A stretch of 64,000 nucleotides of DNA. It comes from Carex sylvatica (Eukaryota; Streptophyta; Magnoliopsida; Poales; Cyperaceae). Numbering within the stretch: position 1 is the stretch's first letter; every line of letters begins with the position of its first letter. The notes under the pieces were generated by a model. It saw nothing but the letters and a program-made list of their open reading frames with translations, did not search any database and was not told where the DNA came from. The position numbers and the translations under genes were made by a program. This document shows, in pieces, positions 35,198 to 47,100 of the stretch. The stretch spans positions 62,001-126,000 of the forward strand of contig CAXKVR010000026.1 of NCBI GenBank assembly GCA_964058845.1. Direction: 5' to 3'.

Positions 35198-37967
35198 ATT
35201 AAGCACGTAGATGTCCTTCTTGTAAGGATTTTATGTGTATGTCCATATGGTGAGAAATTAAAAAATTTCAATCACTAAAAGGCTCAATACACGAAGGACC
35301 TCGATTTTATGATAATAGCAAGCAAGATTTTCTATTAGGCATTTAAACAAACACCTCATATGCACTAAATAAAATAAATGTCTTTCATCTATTCTATTGC
35401 AAGATAAATGAGAAATCTTTTACCTAAAGAAATTATCAAATCTCTTGATTAAAGAGAAGTCAATTTTCCTTTTAGATCTCTTGAAAACCACCTCCTCGAT
35501 TGAAGCACCTCTCCACCTCTTGGTTCACCTTGAACTTAAATAACAAACTAGCACACCTCTTAGATAGATGGATGTGAAGTTTAGAGCTTAGATCCAACCA
35601 CCTAGCAAAAAGAGATGAAAGATGAGAGCCTCCCTTCAAAGTTTCAGCCAAGGAGAAAGAAAAAACGTGACTGCTCAAAGGGACTGATTTTGGCTAGGGT
35701 ATATGGCAGAAAATTAGCATATTTTTCTTCCAAATGAGCCCTCTTAAATAGGCAAGGGTTATGGTAACCATTTGTGTAAGGTTTGAACCAATTACACAAA
35801 TGCTACTAGCTTTGTTTAGCCATCTCATGCTCTCTTTAATTTCATGGATGGTTCAATAAATTAATTTATGAACAAATAATATTAGTCATATTATTCTATT
35901 ATGCAGTGTCTCTATTATTCTTATAATGCATTAAAACATTATACCAAATAATATTCGCATAATTTTTCACAAATTTATTTATGGTCTAAGCATGTCATAT
36001 TTTGACATTTTATTTTAGCATTTTATCTCATGTATTTAATCTCATATACATCATCATAAAATGTAAAATATTTGTTGTTTCTCTTCAGTTGGTGTAACCG
36101 TATAGATGATCCATGTCGTGTTGGCAATAATATAAAAATTTATATTATTGACTATAAGAGGTTATATTATTACATTATAATTATCCAGACGACATAGTAA
36201 TTAGTTACTCGATCCACTAATTTTCGTGTCTATCATTGTCTCATGATATTATGAATAATGTGCAAAATAGGATCGTGTCATTCTTGCACTATATTCATTT
36301 TCTTGGTCTCTCAAGTGAATTATAATTATAACTACATTATTTATATTGCATGCAATATAATTCTACTTTACCAAGGGGCACAGTAATATCATAACTCAAA
36401 TTGAGAGACAATGATAACATTAACATATAAATTTCTCCCGCACAAGTTGTACACAATGAACTACTATTTTATTCCTATCACAAGATAATAGTTAAATAGC
36501 AATCACATTATATACTTCTCATGTGAAAAACCTATATATCTCATATCTAAGATTCTAAAGACACAATGGAAACATTAATGACACAAAACACAATCCATAT
36601 AATGTTCCATTTATTTAGGTCATGTTCAATATATAAAATACACATTTTTATATATTCATGTAATTAAATGATAATCCCTTATCAACATTTATAGAACTTC
36701 AATGTACTTTAATCTACATGACTATCTTCCTTGGTAATTAATGTTCCTTCTTAATTACCACGATCGCGAACTTATTTAGTGATTAAATGTTTCTCATCTT
36801 AGGAGTTATATGATTCAAGACCAAGAGCATCTTTTTGAATACTTTCAAAGATATAACATATAAATCTCAATGAACAAGAATAATAATATTCGTAATAAAA
36901 TTATGAACAACACATAAATTATTATTAAAATATAACTTTCAAAATACACATCCTTCACTTCTCTGCCAACGATTGTGATTAAAAGATAAATTTCGGATTA
37001 AATATCAACCCTTTATGTATCTCTTTATATTTTTCTACGTGTAGAAGTCTAAATTTATTTAGACACATATATGCCACATGCATTGTATATCAACTTTGTG
37101 ATTGGTTCTGATTTCTTTCTAGTTTTTTAAATGTCATTTTAGGATTTTTTTTTTTTTTTTAGATTGGTGGATAATTGATTTGTCATGTCTTCATTTCTTT
37201 CAAAAAAAAATTATATCTTTTAAGAAATATTATTTGATATTTTAATATGTCATTTTATACGAGATATTTGTATAAAAAATGTCAAAAAGATTTAAAAAAT
37301 GTTATTTACATATATACATTATTTAACTTGCCATTTCGAAATATTATTTGTCATTTTGTCTATATTTTTTAATGAAATTATGTCATTTTGTATGAGGTTT
37401 TATTGGTTCTCTTAAAGTATATTTATGTTGCAACGCATGGGCACTTTTTATATTAAGCACATAGATGTCCTGATCCACAAATGGTTTTAATTAAAAGATG
37501 AAATTTTGATTTGAATATCAATATTCGATCAAATATTCTGATTCTATGCATCTTTTTTTTTTTATTTGTTTATGTGTAGAAGTCCAAATCTATTTAGGCA
37601 CGTACACGCCACACATACTTTTGACATGTAAATTATATCAACTTTCTGATTGGTCATGATTTATTTCTATTTTTTAAATGTCATTTAAGTAATTTTTGGA
37701 TTAATTGACAATCAATTGGTCATATCTGCATTTTTTTCTATTTTTTAAATTATTTAAGAAATGTTATTTGTCATTTAATATGTTATTTTGTTTGAAATTT
37801 TTTTTATGAAAATATGTCAAAAAGATAAAAACAAATATATGTCATTTAATATATCATCTGAGGAATATTATTATATGTAGATGTCATTTAAAAAATATTA
37901 TTTGTTATTTAGTCTATTTTTTATTCTCTTATAATATGTCATGTTGCAACGTGCAAAACAATACTAG
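35198..37967 (+). mobile_element. Helitron-like tandem units, second unit ending in CTAG
   Basis: Two related units start with TATATTAAGCACRTAGATGTCC (35198 and about 37453). They share a body ('gtgtagaagtc', 'cacatgcat', 'tttttaaatgtcat') and end with GTTGCAACG (37427 and 37943). The second ends CAATACTAG at 37967 followed by T. Plant Helitrons end in CTRR before a T, often after a GCAACGCG-like motif, so this fits a non-autonomous Helitron family. No RepHel protein is present and the 5' end is not certain. The first unit is split by the insertion at 35220-36950. Confidence 0.5.
35220..36950 (-). mobile_element. Probable 1.7-kb solo LTR inside the first Helitron-like unit
   Basis: The insertion interrupts the first unit, as the second unit runs through the same point. 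TCCTTC occurs on both sides (35214-35219 and 36951-36956). On the minus strand it begins TGTGTATTTTG and ends CCTTACAA, close to TG...CA. A minus-strand CTATTTAAGAGG near 35745 could be its TATA region. The AT-rich content and absence of coding sequence fit a solo LTR. A 6-bp duplication is one base more than usual. Confidence 0.6.
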
Positions 37968-37968
37968 T

Positions 37969-38579
37969 ATCAATTAATATCGTAATAAGGTTTCTAGCAT
38001 TCTTATTTATTTTTTTCATTGTACGTGAATAGACTGGTCCAATTTTAAATCAACTTCATTCCTAATATTAATCTCTTGAAAATTGGAATGGAAACATTTT
38101 GTTATGGCACTGTTTTTTCTCCAATTCATTTGTTATGTAAACTTGCAATTTTCAAAATTATTGATGTTATTTAGTCATCATGTCACTTAAAATTTAAATC
38201 ATTATTTGATTTATCAACTGGAACTAATAATTTTATTTTGGATCCATAAAAAAAAATATAATGTGTGATTTAGCTATGAGTTATGACTAATCTATTTCTG
38301 AAATATATAATGATTAATATAATAAAGTCGAAAGATATTTAAAATATAGTAGAAAAGTATCAACTAAATTATAACATTTTGGACCTGTCAAATGGGCCTT
38401 GAAAACATGTAAAGTATTTTTTTTTATGGTAAGACGGCAATTGCTTATCTTACGATTTTGGATTGATAAAAAAAATAATTACAAATAAGGAGTCTCAATG
38501 TAGAATTGCTAAAAGTTCTATACAGCTCTTATGTATTACACGTATTATAACATAGGTAAACCTATTTCAAATTTATAAA
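37969..38579. other. Intergenic AT-rich sequence
   Basis: No gene or clear repeat recognised. Confidence 0.5.
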
Positions 38580-39085
38580 AAAAGCCCTTATGATTCAGAA
38601 CTACTTTGTCTCAGCAGTTCGTAGATCACCTGAGAATCTCTTGTGCCGTGTCATTGATCAGATTAGTAAGATTTTTTCTTTTATTAGTGAAGATGCATAT
38701 GTTACGTTTCTTTTATAAGTGAAGATTTTTTCTTTTATCAGTGAGCATGTAAAGTATTTTTACAAGAGAAAATATTACCTGCCAAATGGGTCGTCATTGT
38801 TTTCGTTGGATAAAATTGTATTCCCAGCCACTGCCAAAATTATTAACTCACAACTGATTCAGGTGGCTACTGTACTGGCAAACTTCCCGCATTTTAGATG
38901 TGTCTATAAATCTAGAGAGGAGAATCAAGGAGCACATCAACTCTCTTCTCATCTCAGAAGACAGCCTTTCACCAGTAGATCAGATTTGTATTTTGGATTA
39001 TGAGTGAAATATTGTAATAATCAGATGTAACAGTTGTACTGATTTATTGGTAATACATGTCTATGGGCTTCAACCAAAAAAAATA
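38580..39085 (+). mobile_element. LINE 3' end: RNase H-like domain relic
   Basis: The plus-strand frame to 39003 includes LIQVATVLANFPHFRCVYKS then REENQGAHQLSSHL, the end of the RNase H-like domain found at the C-terminus of many plant LINE ORF2 proteins. A DSELLC segment just upstream is cut by a stop. An A-rich tail follows at 39074-39090. 5'-truncated dead copy. Confidence 0.7.
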
Positions 39086-39090
39086 AAAGA

Positions 39091-39710
39091 AAGAGGCATG
39101 CATTGTAACCCCGAATGTGTAATGTGCCGTAATTACCCTAATGTAACCCACAACATGATGACTTTGGCAGTGGCTGTGAATGCTAGCCCACTCAATCACA
39201 AAGCATCTAACAACAGATCCTGATAATACTAGTAACAAAAATGGGTAAAAAAGATACGAAAACAACAACACAATAGCGTACCAATGAATGGTACTGTACC
39301 GTTACGTCTACCCATTTTAACCACATAGAAGAATCATCAACTACAGGGACCATCAATTCTCTTAGCTGCATTCTCCTACCTCCAAAAACAATTTCATTTA
39401 TAAGCTTCCATAAGTACCAGCACGCACAAGAAATAGCTCATTCTAAGACCGTAACTCTCCCTTGATGAAATCCATATCCCTTACACAGTGGTATGTGGAA
39501 CATGAACTGGTACCCATACCTAGTTGACAGCAAGCTCCACACATGCACCGCAAAAAAGGCATAAGAGAAAGAGATGTAAAACCGACTAACCAGGGCAATT
39601 ACGGCGCATCACACATTCGGGGTTACAATGCATGCCTCTTCTAGTCATCATGTCGTGGGTGAGAAGCTTTTCTCATGCCCTTTTGCGGTGCATGTGTGGA
39701 GCAATAAATT
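39091..39710. repeat. Scrambled inverted repeats (foldback structure)
   Basis: About 44 bp starting AAGAGGCATGCATTGTAACC at 39091 return inverted at 39597-39640. A second inverted pair, 'gctccacacatgcaccgcaa', lies at about 39540 and 39690. A third, 'cccac(a/g)acatgatgac', lies at 39147 and about 39650. The three pairs are not in simple nested order. No TSD found. Could be a rearranged DNA transposon. Confidence 0.6.
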
Positions 39711-41126
39711 ACTTGTTTTCCCTGAGTTTCTTTGTTGACTAATGATGTTTGTGCGTAATTTGTCTTCACATGGACACATGATCTCCCAAATTGAAAGCGG
39801 TTCAATTGTAAGAGATATATGATAACTTATATGACATATATATATTCTTCAGTAATATAAATAAATAAATAAAAACCACTTGGTGTTTCATTAACCTAAG
39901 AAACCTGAAAAAATGTAGCAAATCAAGCGGATTTAACTGGACAATTTCCGTTAAGAACCCCAAAATCTATTCTTGTCATAATGTTCATTCATTAACCATT
40001 TCTAGGCTTCTCCCTTTCTCAGCAAACTAATTGGAGCACTAAACACCAGAAGCAAATAAACTCAAAACATGGAACAAAAATGATTAATCTAAGCCAAAAT
40101 GGTACCTGTATTATACGCAGACCAACTTATTAATGATGAAATAAAAAAATTAGGAAAATCATAAATGTATTTACGAAAATGGAGTTGCGACTAAAGAAAG
40201 TTTAAGCCAATTTTTTGCCCAAAAGAGACACCAGTAAATTGGTTCTATTTCTTAACATATGTTTCTATGTTCCTTAGCCATCTAATAAGCTCAATTTTAT
40301 CCTTATTCATCATATAATCATGCAAGAATTAAGTTGCCATATCGTCATCCACCCTTCTATTTTCCGTATATTATCTAACTATAACTAGGAATGTAATCTT
40401 GGTATATCATTGGCATTGCATTAGCACAAATTTGTTTGCTTCTTTATATACTCCAAAATTTTATATATGGTATTGTCGGTGTGTACCAGTGTAGTAAATA
40501 ACGGTATGAGCTCGTCAGACTGGCAGGGTACCGTCAAGCGATTGATCAAGAATAATCGGACTGGCAGGGTACCAGTTTAGTCACCGCCAACGACTAATCA
40601 GTCGATAAATGAACGTTTTTTATAACACTGGTGTGTACAGCTCTTTTTATAGGTTAAATATCAACAATTGCAAATGAAAGAAATGGTAAATCCTAAACGA
40701 TAGCTGAGAAAACTAATATGTGAAAATGAATAATGATGAAAACTCTTCTTAGCTTTCATGCAAAAAGTTAAGAAGCAAAGAAAAAGAGTAAAATATATAG
40801 TGGGAAATGTTATTACTTGAAATTGTGGCCCATGTAGGGCATGCCAGTGGGCCCATTCTGCCTGAGGATGAGGGGAAAGGCATTCTCCAATCTCCAGTAC
40901 CAGAAAATCGGGCCACACTCAACAAACAAACCCGAAAGCTGACCTAGCACGCGAGTCGCGAGACCTCCACGGAAGAGTATAGATTTACTCTCAGGCGCTT
41001 TGAGAATCTCACTAGCGCAGGAGCAGTATGTTTTTAGCATTATGATTCGTGCAAAGTTCAAAGAACGGTCTGGATCCAGTAATTCTAGAAGATTCCCTTT
41101 TACTGTACCGGGTAGGATTTGAATTC
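39711..41126. other. Intergenic and upstream region of the mitochondrial-type gene
   Basis: AT-rich with one small hAT MITE (40487-40630). Base composition rises after 40.8 kb toward the gene at 41208. The minus-strand frames at 40661-41061 have no recognisable domain. Confidence 0.5.
40487..40630. mobile_element. 144-bp hAT-type MITE
   Basis: Ends CAGTGTAGTAAATAACGG and TTTTTTATAACACTG are flanked by exact 8-bp duplications GTGTGTAC (40479-40486 and 40631-40638). The tip motif matches the 1.7-kb element at 9574-11308, including 'gtaaataacggtatg' and 'cgtcaga'. Confidence 0.9.
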
Positions 41127-41146
41127 AGGGTTTAGGGTTAGGGTTT
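41127..41146 (+). promoter_or_regulatory. Telo-box cluster upstream of the mitochondrial-type gene
   Basis: AGGGTTTAGGGTTAGGGTTT, two to three overlapping telomere-like motifs about 60 bp before the ATG. In plants the telo-box (AAACCCTAA) is common near the start of translation- and growth-related genes; regulation here is an inference. Confidence 0.6.
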
Positions 41147-41207
41147 GCAGCTTTTAACACTGATTGGATTGGTAAGACCGATCTGTTCATCTGTTGGTCA
41201 ATCGACG

Positions 41208-42128
41208 ATGACGATGATGACTCGATACCTCAACCGAGGATCGCCTTCTCTTCTCCGCCGGGGGTTCGATTTTCTCCAGCAACCGCAATCCCAATCCCTC
41301 CGTCGTCTTTCCTCCGCACGCAGCGACGACGAGCTGAGGGAACCATGCGAATTCCTTGGGAGCTGGAGCCCCCCGAGCGACCCGAGGATAGCGAGGGCTA
41401 ACCTGGAGCGGCTGAGGAGAGCGTACGGGAAGCAGGTGAAGCAGATGAGGAAGGAGTACATTTACGAGGTGGAGATGCTCCGGATCGAGAAGCAGAGGAA
41501 GGCTGATGCTCGCCGCGAGGCCATGCGCATTGAAAATGAGGAGAGGAAGAAGGCCAAGGCCGCTGCTGCAGAAACCCGTGCTGCCGAGCACAAGGCCTTC
41601 CAGAAAGAGTTCCGCAAAACCCTTGTATGACAAATATTATTATCTTTATTACTTTCTTTTCAGTCAGTTTCAACACTTATTATTTGAATTGTTTGTGTTT
41701 ATGTTTTGGTTAGTTAAAAAAAAATATAATTTGATCATGATTTATTTTGATCTGGGAGTATAATTTGATGCAACTACCTAAAGGATATAAAAATAAAAAC
41801 ATTGAAGCTAATTATTATACCTAGGTTGTGATAACTAGATTGAAACTGAAGTCCACTAGAGCTACTGAAAAGGAAAGGGAACTCTCTGTATGAGCTTCAG
41901 TAACTATGCAGGACTTTCATTTAATGGTATCTATTTCATTTTAACTGTGATGAATAGAGGAAAGAAAGAGCTGAGAAGCTGGAGAGCTGGAGGAAGAAAG
42001 AGGAAACAAATCAAAAAAATAAGGCATCCGAAAGAGAGCATTTGCGCTTGAAGAGTTCCGTCTGGGTTGCTGAGGAGAATCTTCAGCAAAAGATTTTTGA
42101 AGCAATTGTTGATACCCATCCTCTCTAG
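41208..42128 (+). CDS. Mitochondrion-targeted, highly charged coiled-coil protein, 195 aa, two exons
   Basis: Exons 41208-41624 and 41958-42128 join in phase 0 (donor GTATGA, acceptor AATAG) to 195 residues. I chose the ATG at 41208 over the in-frame one at 41145, because the protein then starts MTMMTRYLNRGSPSLLRRGF, an Arg/Ser-rich amphipathic start typical of a mitochondrial presequence, and RRLSS looks like a cleavage region. Next come CEFLGSWSPPSDP (about residues 49-61) and a long Lys/Glu/Arg/Ala helix (about 65-175) likely to be coiled coil. It ends ENLQQKIFEAIVDTHPL. I recognise it as a conserved plant protein of unknown function. The presequence, basic helix and telo-box would suit a mitoribosome or RNA-associated factor, but that is speculation. 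Confidence 0.85.
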
Positions 42129-44189
42129 AATGATTAGTAAATTTATTGTTCCTCTAGCATTTTATTATCTTTCAATGGTGCAATGTTTAGGAGCAAACAT
42201 CTTGCTATTACTTGGTCCTGGTGTTGTCAATCATCAATGGTGCTCAATTACATTCATACTCTTCATCCTTTTGCTCACTGTTCTTGCTGTAATAATTGTT
42301 GGAACTAAAATTTGGCCGGAATCTATTAGTCTTAGCCCAAACATTAGTTCTATTTGTGGTCCCATCTTATCATTTACATGTGCTGACTTGAGCAATTTCA
42401 TTATTCCATCATCTTTGGTAGATAACAGTGTCTAAACCATTACATCCCCGCACTGAGGGCACAGGTGATAGTGCGTGCAAAGAAATTTGTGGGTCTTTAG
42501 AGGGTTGGGAGGTAAACGGGAAGAATTCGCCACATTTTGGAGTATGTGTGCTATATTCATTTTGCGTGGGTATAAGAGATAATTAATATCTTAGTAGGGT
42601 CAAATAGGAAATTTATATTTGTACTATGCCCATGGTTTGGATGAAAGACGTCCTAAGTTGAATCAAACATAACTGTAGAAAGGTAATGTCTATGGAAAGC
42701 TTACCAAAAGTTCTACATTTGAATATGTAGCTTTAATTATTCAAATATTGAAGGGTCTCTTCCTGCCGGTACATATTTCTTTGGATAATTATATTCTGGT
42801 CCTGGCAAGAGAGATTGAATACGTTGCAATGCACTGGTGATCTATTGGTCTCTTGGACCTGATTATTTTATTTTTGATGTTTGTTTGATTGATTGGCATA
42901 ATGGCATTCCATTGCGACTAACGGTTGAGGCCCCATTGCAATTAACACTTTTTTAGCTTTCGAGTTGGTGGCTTGAGGTTTGTATTCATGATTTCATTCT
43001 GTTCTGCTGATCATTTCCCAGAACACAAACTTTCGAGTTTGATTATATGATATTGTACAAATTCATTTAGAATTCTGCTGAAGTTTGATTAAATGATGTT
43101 AATTTTATATTATGGTAAGAAATGCACTTGAAGGCCAGCTTGTTTCTTTTTTAGGATAGGCATGTAATTGTATGGATTAAAAGCTGCACATTTGTCTTGG
43201 CAAAGTACTGCTTCAGTTGAACATATTTCATTTGTTTTGTTAACATTGATAATTAAACTGGAAGTGAAGAAGACTTTCATGAAACTACAAAAACATTGCC
43301 TACGCCTATCCATTTAGACAGAGAATTGGAAAGAGCAACACCAAGTGTAGGTCTTCAAAATTTCAAAATTTGTTGATTCCTAACAAAGTTGAAATCAGAG
43401 GACAAATGCAAGGAATGATGGTTTCTTCCTCCACAAAAATTAAGACTGTATAACTCCTTGTGTATTGTAAGTTTAATGGTTTCTTCTTTTGTATTACGCG
43501 CGGTATCCCTTTCTTGTCTTGTATTTGAACCTGTTATCTCTACTAGTGAGTTATGATCCAATTATGTTTCCACGGAAGCAATTGTAAGCACTTCAATGAT
43601 AATTTTAACATTTTAATACATTTTAAGTTATCAAATACAAGTACTTAAAAAAGTTAAAACAACCTCATATAGGTGCTTAAATTTAAATCACAAAAAAGTT
43701 TTTAACTTTCGATATTTTATATTTTTATTACTTTATTTGTTAACATAGTTTATGAGGATAATTTAAATTCTTGTATGCAATACTACGCTATTACCAGACA
43801 AACATTTTAAAATATATTAGTATTATTTGGGATTAATTGTGTTTCGCTTACCAAACACAAGATAAGGCTCTTATGTTTCCTAATCTTCATACGACCTAAT
43901 TAAAAAAATCTAAAAAGTATTCCACAATTAAGTTGATAACAATGATATTTTACCTCTGTTCCTATATATTAAATGCTCAAATACCTTTTTCCTCTATACA
44001 TTTATGATGTTACATTTGATTTATTTTTATTTTTTATGGGTTGAAGCATGTTGTGTGTTGTATTTTACACGATCAGATACATTAATTAGAACGATGGACA
44101 TTTATATAATTTTATTTTAATTTTAACTTTTTATGTGACAATTTTATTTATAATTTCAGATATCTTTCTTATGTATTAATTTTGGATAG
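42129..44189. other. 3' flank and intergenic sequence
   Basis: The first few hundred bases are likely 3' UTR of the gene ending at 42128. The open frame at 42067-42435 overlaps the last exon in another frame and is not a gene. The rest is AT-rich with nothing recognised. Confidence 0.5.
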
Positions 44190-47100
44190 ATGGGTACTAT
44201 TCATCTATAGTGAAATCTACAGTGCTAATAAATAGTGAGACTTAGATCTGGGTCCCACTGTCAGCTCCAATTTTCTTTCTTTTATCCTCCGTTCTTGGGG
44301 TTCTGGAAAGTTCACGAAAGAACTTTTTCCCTAAAGAACTTTTTCCCTGTTCGTTTCTCCTCCCTTCTTGCGCTTTCTCCTCCAAAAAAAAATGCTTCAC
44401 TCCTTCCGTTGCCTCTATCGTCTGTCGACGACCCCGTTCGCCTCACCTACTTGCGTGCTCGCCTCAACTGCTCTCGTGCACTGCACGCCTCACCTGCTGG
44501 TCTGCTCATGTTTCCTCCCTTCCCTCGTCGACGATTCAAAGGCCTACATCTCTTCTGCTCTCTCTCAACGTTGAGGTATTTATCTCTCTTCCTCTTTATT
44601 TCTCTTCTCTCATTCAATTTAGGGTTTATAGTTGATTGTTCTAAAAAATAGAATCTCGAACCCAATTTATCCTCTTTTTTCTGCTCTCTATGCGTAATTT
44701 TGGGGTTTAGGGTACCAGTTTGCTTAATTTTTTTTAATTTCTGTTTTTCCGCTTAATTCTAAACAATATAAAAAATTGTGTCGTACACAATTATGATATG
44801 GTCGTTTCTTTTAGAATTCAATTTTTTTTTAAAGTTACATATAGGAAATACATTGCCTTCTCAATTTGATACTAATTACACAATTACTCTGTAAGATTAG
44901 AGTGATGCATAAGCATAAGAGTGTTGAAAGTCGGATTTTTTTTAAAATAGCCCATGCATTAGAGTGTTACAGGTGACAACATTATGTATATACCTGTTAA
45001 ATAATTTCTAAAGTTCATTAACATAAGGTGTATAAAAAAATGAAAGATCCAAATGATAGGCTAATAAAAATCTGATAACTGGCATGGCATGTCTCAACCT
45101 TCCTCACCTTCTCAACTTCACCTTTGTAGCACAACGCATTTATAAGAGTTTTATAGGCTTACAGGTTGATTATTTGCAAATCTTCTTCTTTCACTTTGCA
45201 ATTAGTTAACAGAGAGATATTTGTAGATGTTGTCTTGAACAAACAAAAAGTTTAGAATAACTCATTAAACACTCTCCATCTTCCCTTCAATCGATTCCAC
45301 GATTACCTCTCATGGCCTTCAACTGAGCTGATTTTGGTTTTGGCTTATTCAGAGCAATTTGGGGAGAAATCGCGGTTATTGATCGTGTATGTTGTTTTCT
45401 CTGTGTGTTCTGAGGTATTCTCCTTAGCTTTTCATTTTCTCCTTTTTCACCCGATTCAGAGTGTATTTTATATCTACCAAAATCAAATAATTTCATACTT
45501 CAGTGTACTGTATTTAGACTTTAGAGGTAACCCCAAATTTTTGTTGGTTTTCTTATCTGATTTAGGGCTTACCTTACTCAGCATCTTCTCAGTAGAAATT
45601 GCGATTATCAGTCGTCTTTGGAGCTTTTTGTCAGTGTGCACTCAGGTAATTTCTTTTTCTTTCCTTTGCCACTTGATTTAGGATTTAGTTAATGTCGGTT
45701 AAAATTATTTCACTGTTTAGTCAGACAAGGGCTTTCCACTGATACCAATGATTTTCTGTACACAATATCAGTGTTTTCCAACGAAAAATAAAAAGGAAAA
45801 AAAAATTATGTACACAGTGATTTCCAACGAGAATGATTTCCTGTACACAGTATTAGTGATTTCCAACCTGGGCCTTCTCTAATTTAAAAGATGAACTATT
45901 ATTTATTCTAAAAATCTTTTTATTAAAGAAAAATGCAAAGAGCTTTTAAAAGACCTTGTTATTATTGTCATTCACTTGCATTTAGTACCCATGTGCAGAT
46001 AATTCATCAATTTATTGCTTTACTAATTTAGCCTTTATCGTTTTTTTCTCTCACTATCTGTCACTTAAGTCCATTCGATATTTTGTTGATTTTGTAATTA
46101 ATTACTGACCAATTTAGGGCTTCGGGTTGGTCTTATCTTGTCAGAAAAATTGGAATTGAAACCTCTAAAATTAAATTTTGAACGTGCAATGTCGTTATAG
46201 AATAGCAAACCAAAGAAAGTGAAGTAGTTATAAAGGAATATTTTTATTTTTATTTGCAGTGAATAAAGAAATATTTATAGTAAATAAGAAAGATTTTTAT
46301 TTTTATTTTGGATACTATAACCTTTTGTAATTCTTTCTCCTTTTTCAAAATAAATCGAAAGTACAATGATTACTTTGAGAAATGTAACTCATTAATCCAA
46401 GGTTTTCTGGCACACTGGAGACCAGTCAAATAACCTAAAGGGGTTGGTAGCTATTAGTAAGCAATATGTTAATGATGCCTTATAGGTTTGCTGTTTTCGA
46501 GCAGCCATAGTAATACTAATCTTTTTTATAGCTAACAATGGTTTTCACTATCATTCAACATTTGAACTTTTATGTCTAAAGTATTGGCTGCAGAGTTTGG
46601 TTTTTCTATTACATAAAACTTACAATACACATTGTTTTCCCATAAATTCAGACGCTTAACTCACTAAAAGTAATTTTATCTATATTTGTAAGTATTGATT
46701 AATCCTAATTTATAGAATCAATGTTTTAACAGCTTTGTAATTGAACATTGGCTGCAGAGATATACCTTTGTAACCTTGTTATCATTACTTTACAGTAGAA
46801 CTCTTATTTTCAACTTTTTACTATTCATTTTGTACAGTTCATAGGCTACGTTGACAGCAGTTGCTGCTTAAAACCCGCCTCCATTTTGCTGCATTTCTGG
46901 AATGTGTTGTTGTGCTATTCACATGCACTAAGGTATCATTCTCATTTCTATTTAACACAAAAATTAGATTAATAACAATAGCAATAATAATGTATCAGCA
47001 GTAGCTTCCATTAGTCAATGTTATTATGGCCTTAAACAACTAAAAACATTCCCAAATTAAACTCATGTCACTAAAACATTCACTAATTTAAGAGAAAAAA

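Noticed and set aside
41187..41633. 148-residue minus-strand open frame with several overlapping ones
   Set aside because: It is the antisense shadow of the GC-rich, Lys/Glu-rich exon of the plus-strand gene at 41208, which has a presequence, a second exon and conserved motifs.
42067..42435. 122-residue hydrophobic open frame as a separate gene
   Set aside because: It starts inside the second exon of the gene ending at 42128 in another frame and runs through its 3' UTR.
44235..44651. 138-residue open frame in a pyrimidine-rich stretch
   Set aside because: Composition explains it (Ser/Leu/Phe/Pro-rich from CT tracts); no known domain, and it lies in a probable mobile element.
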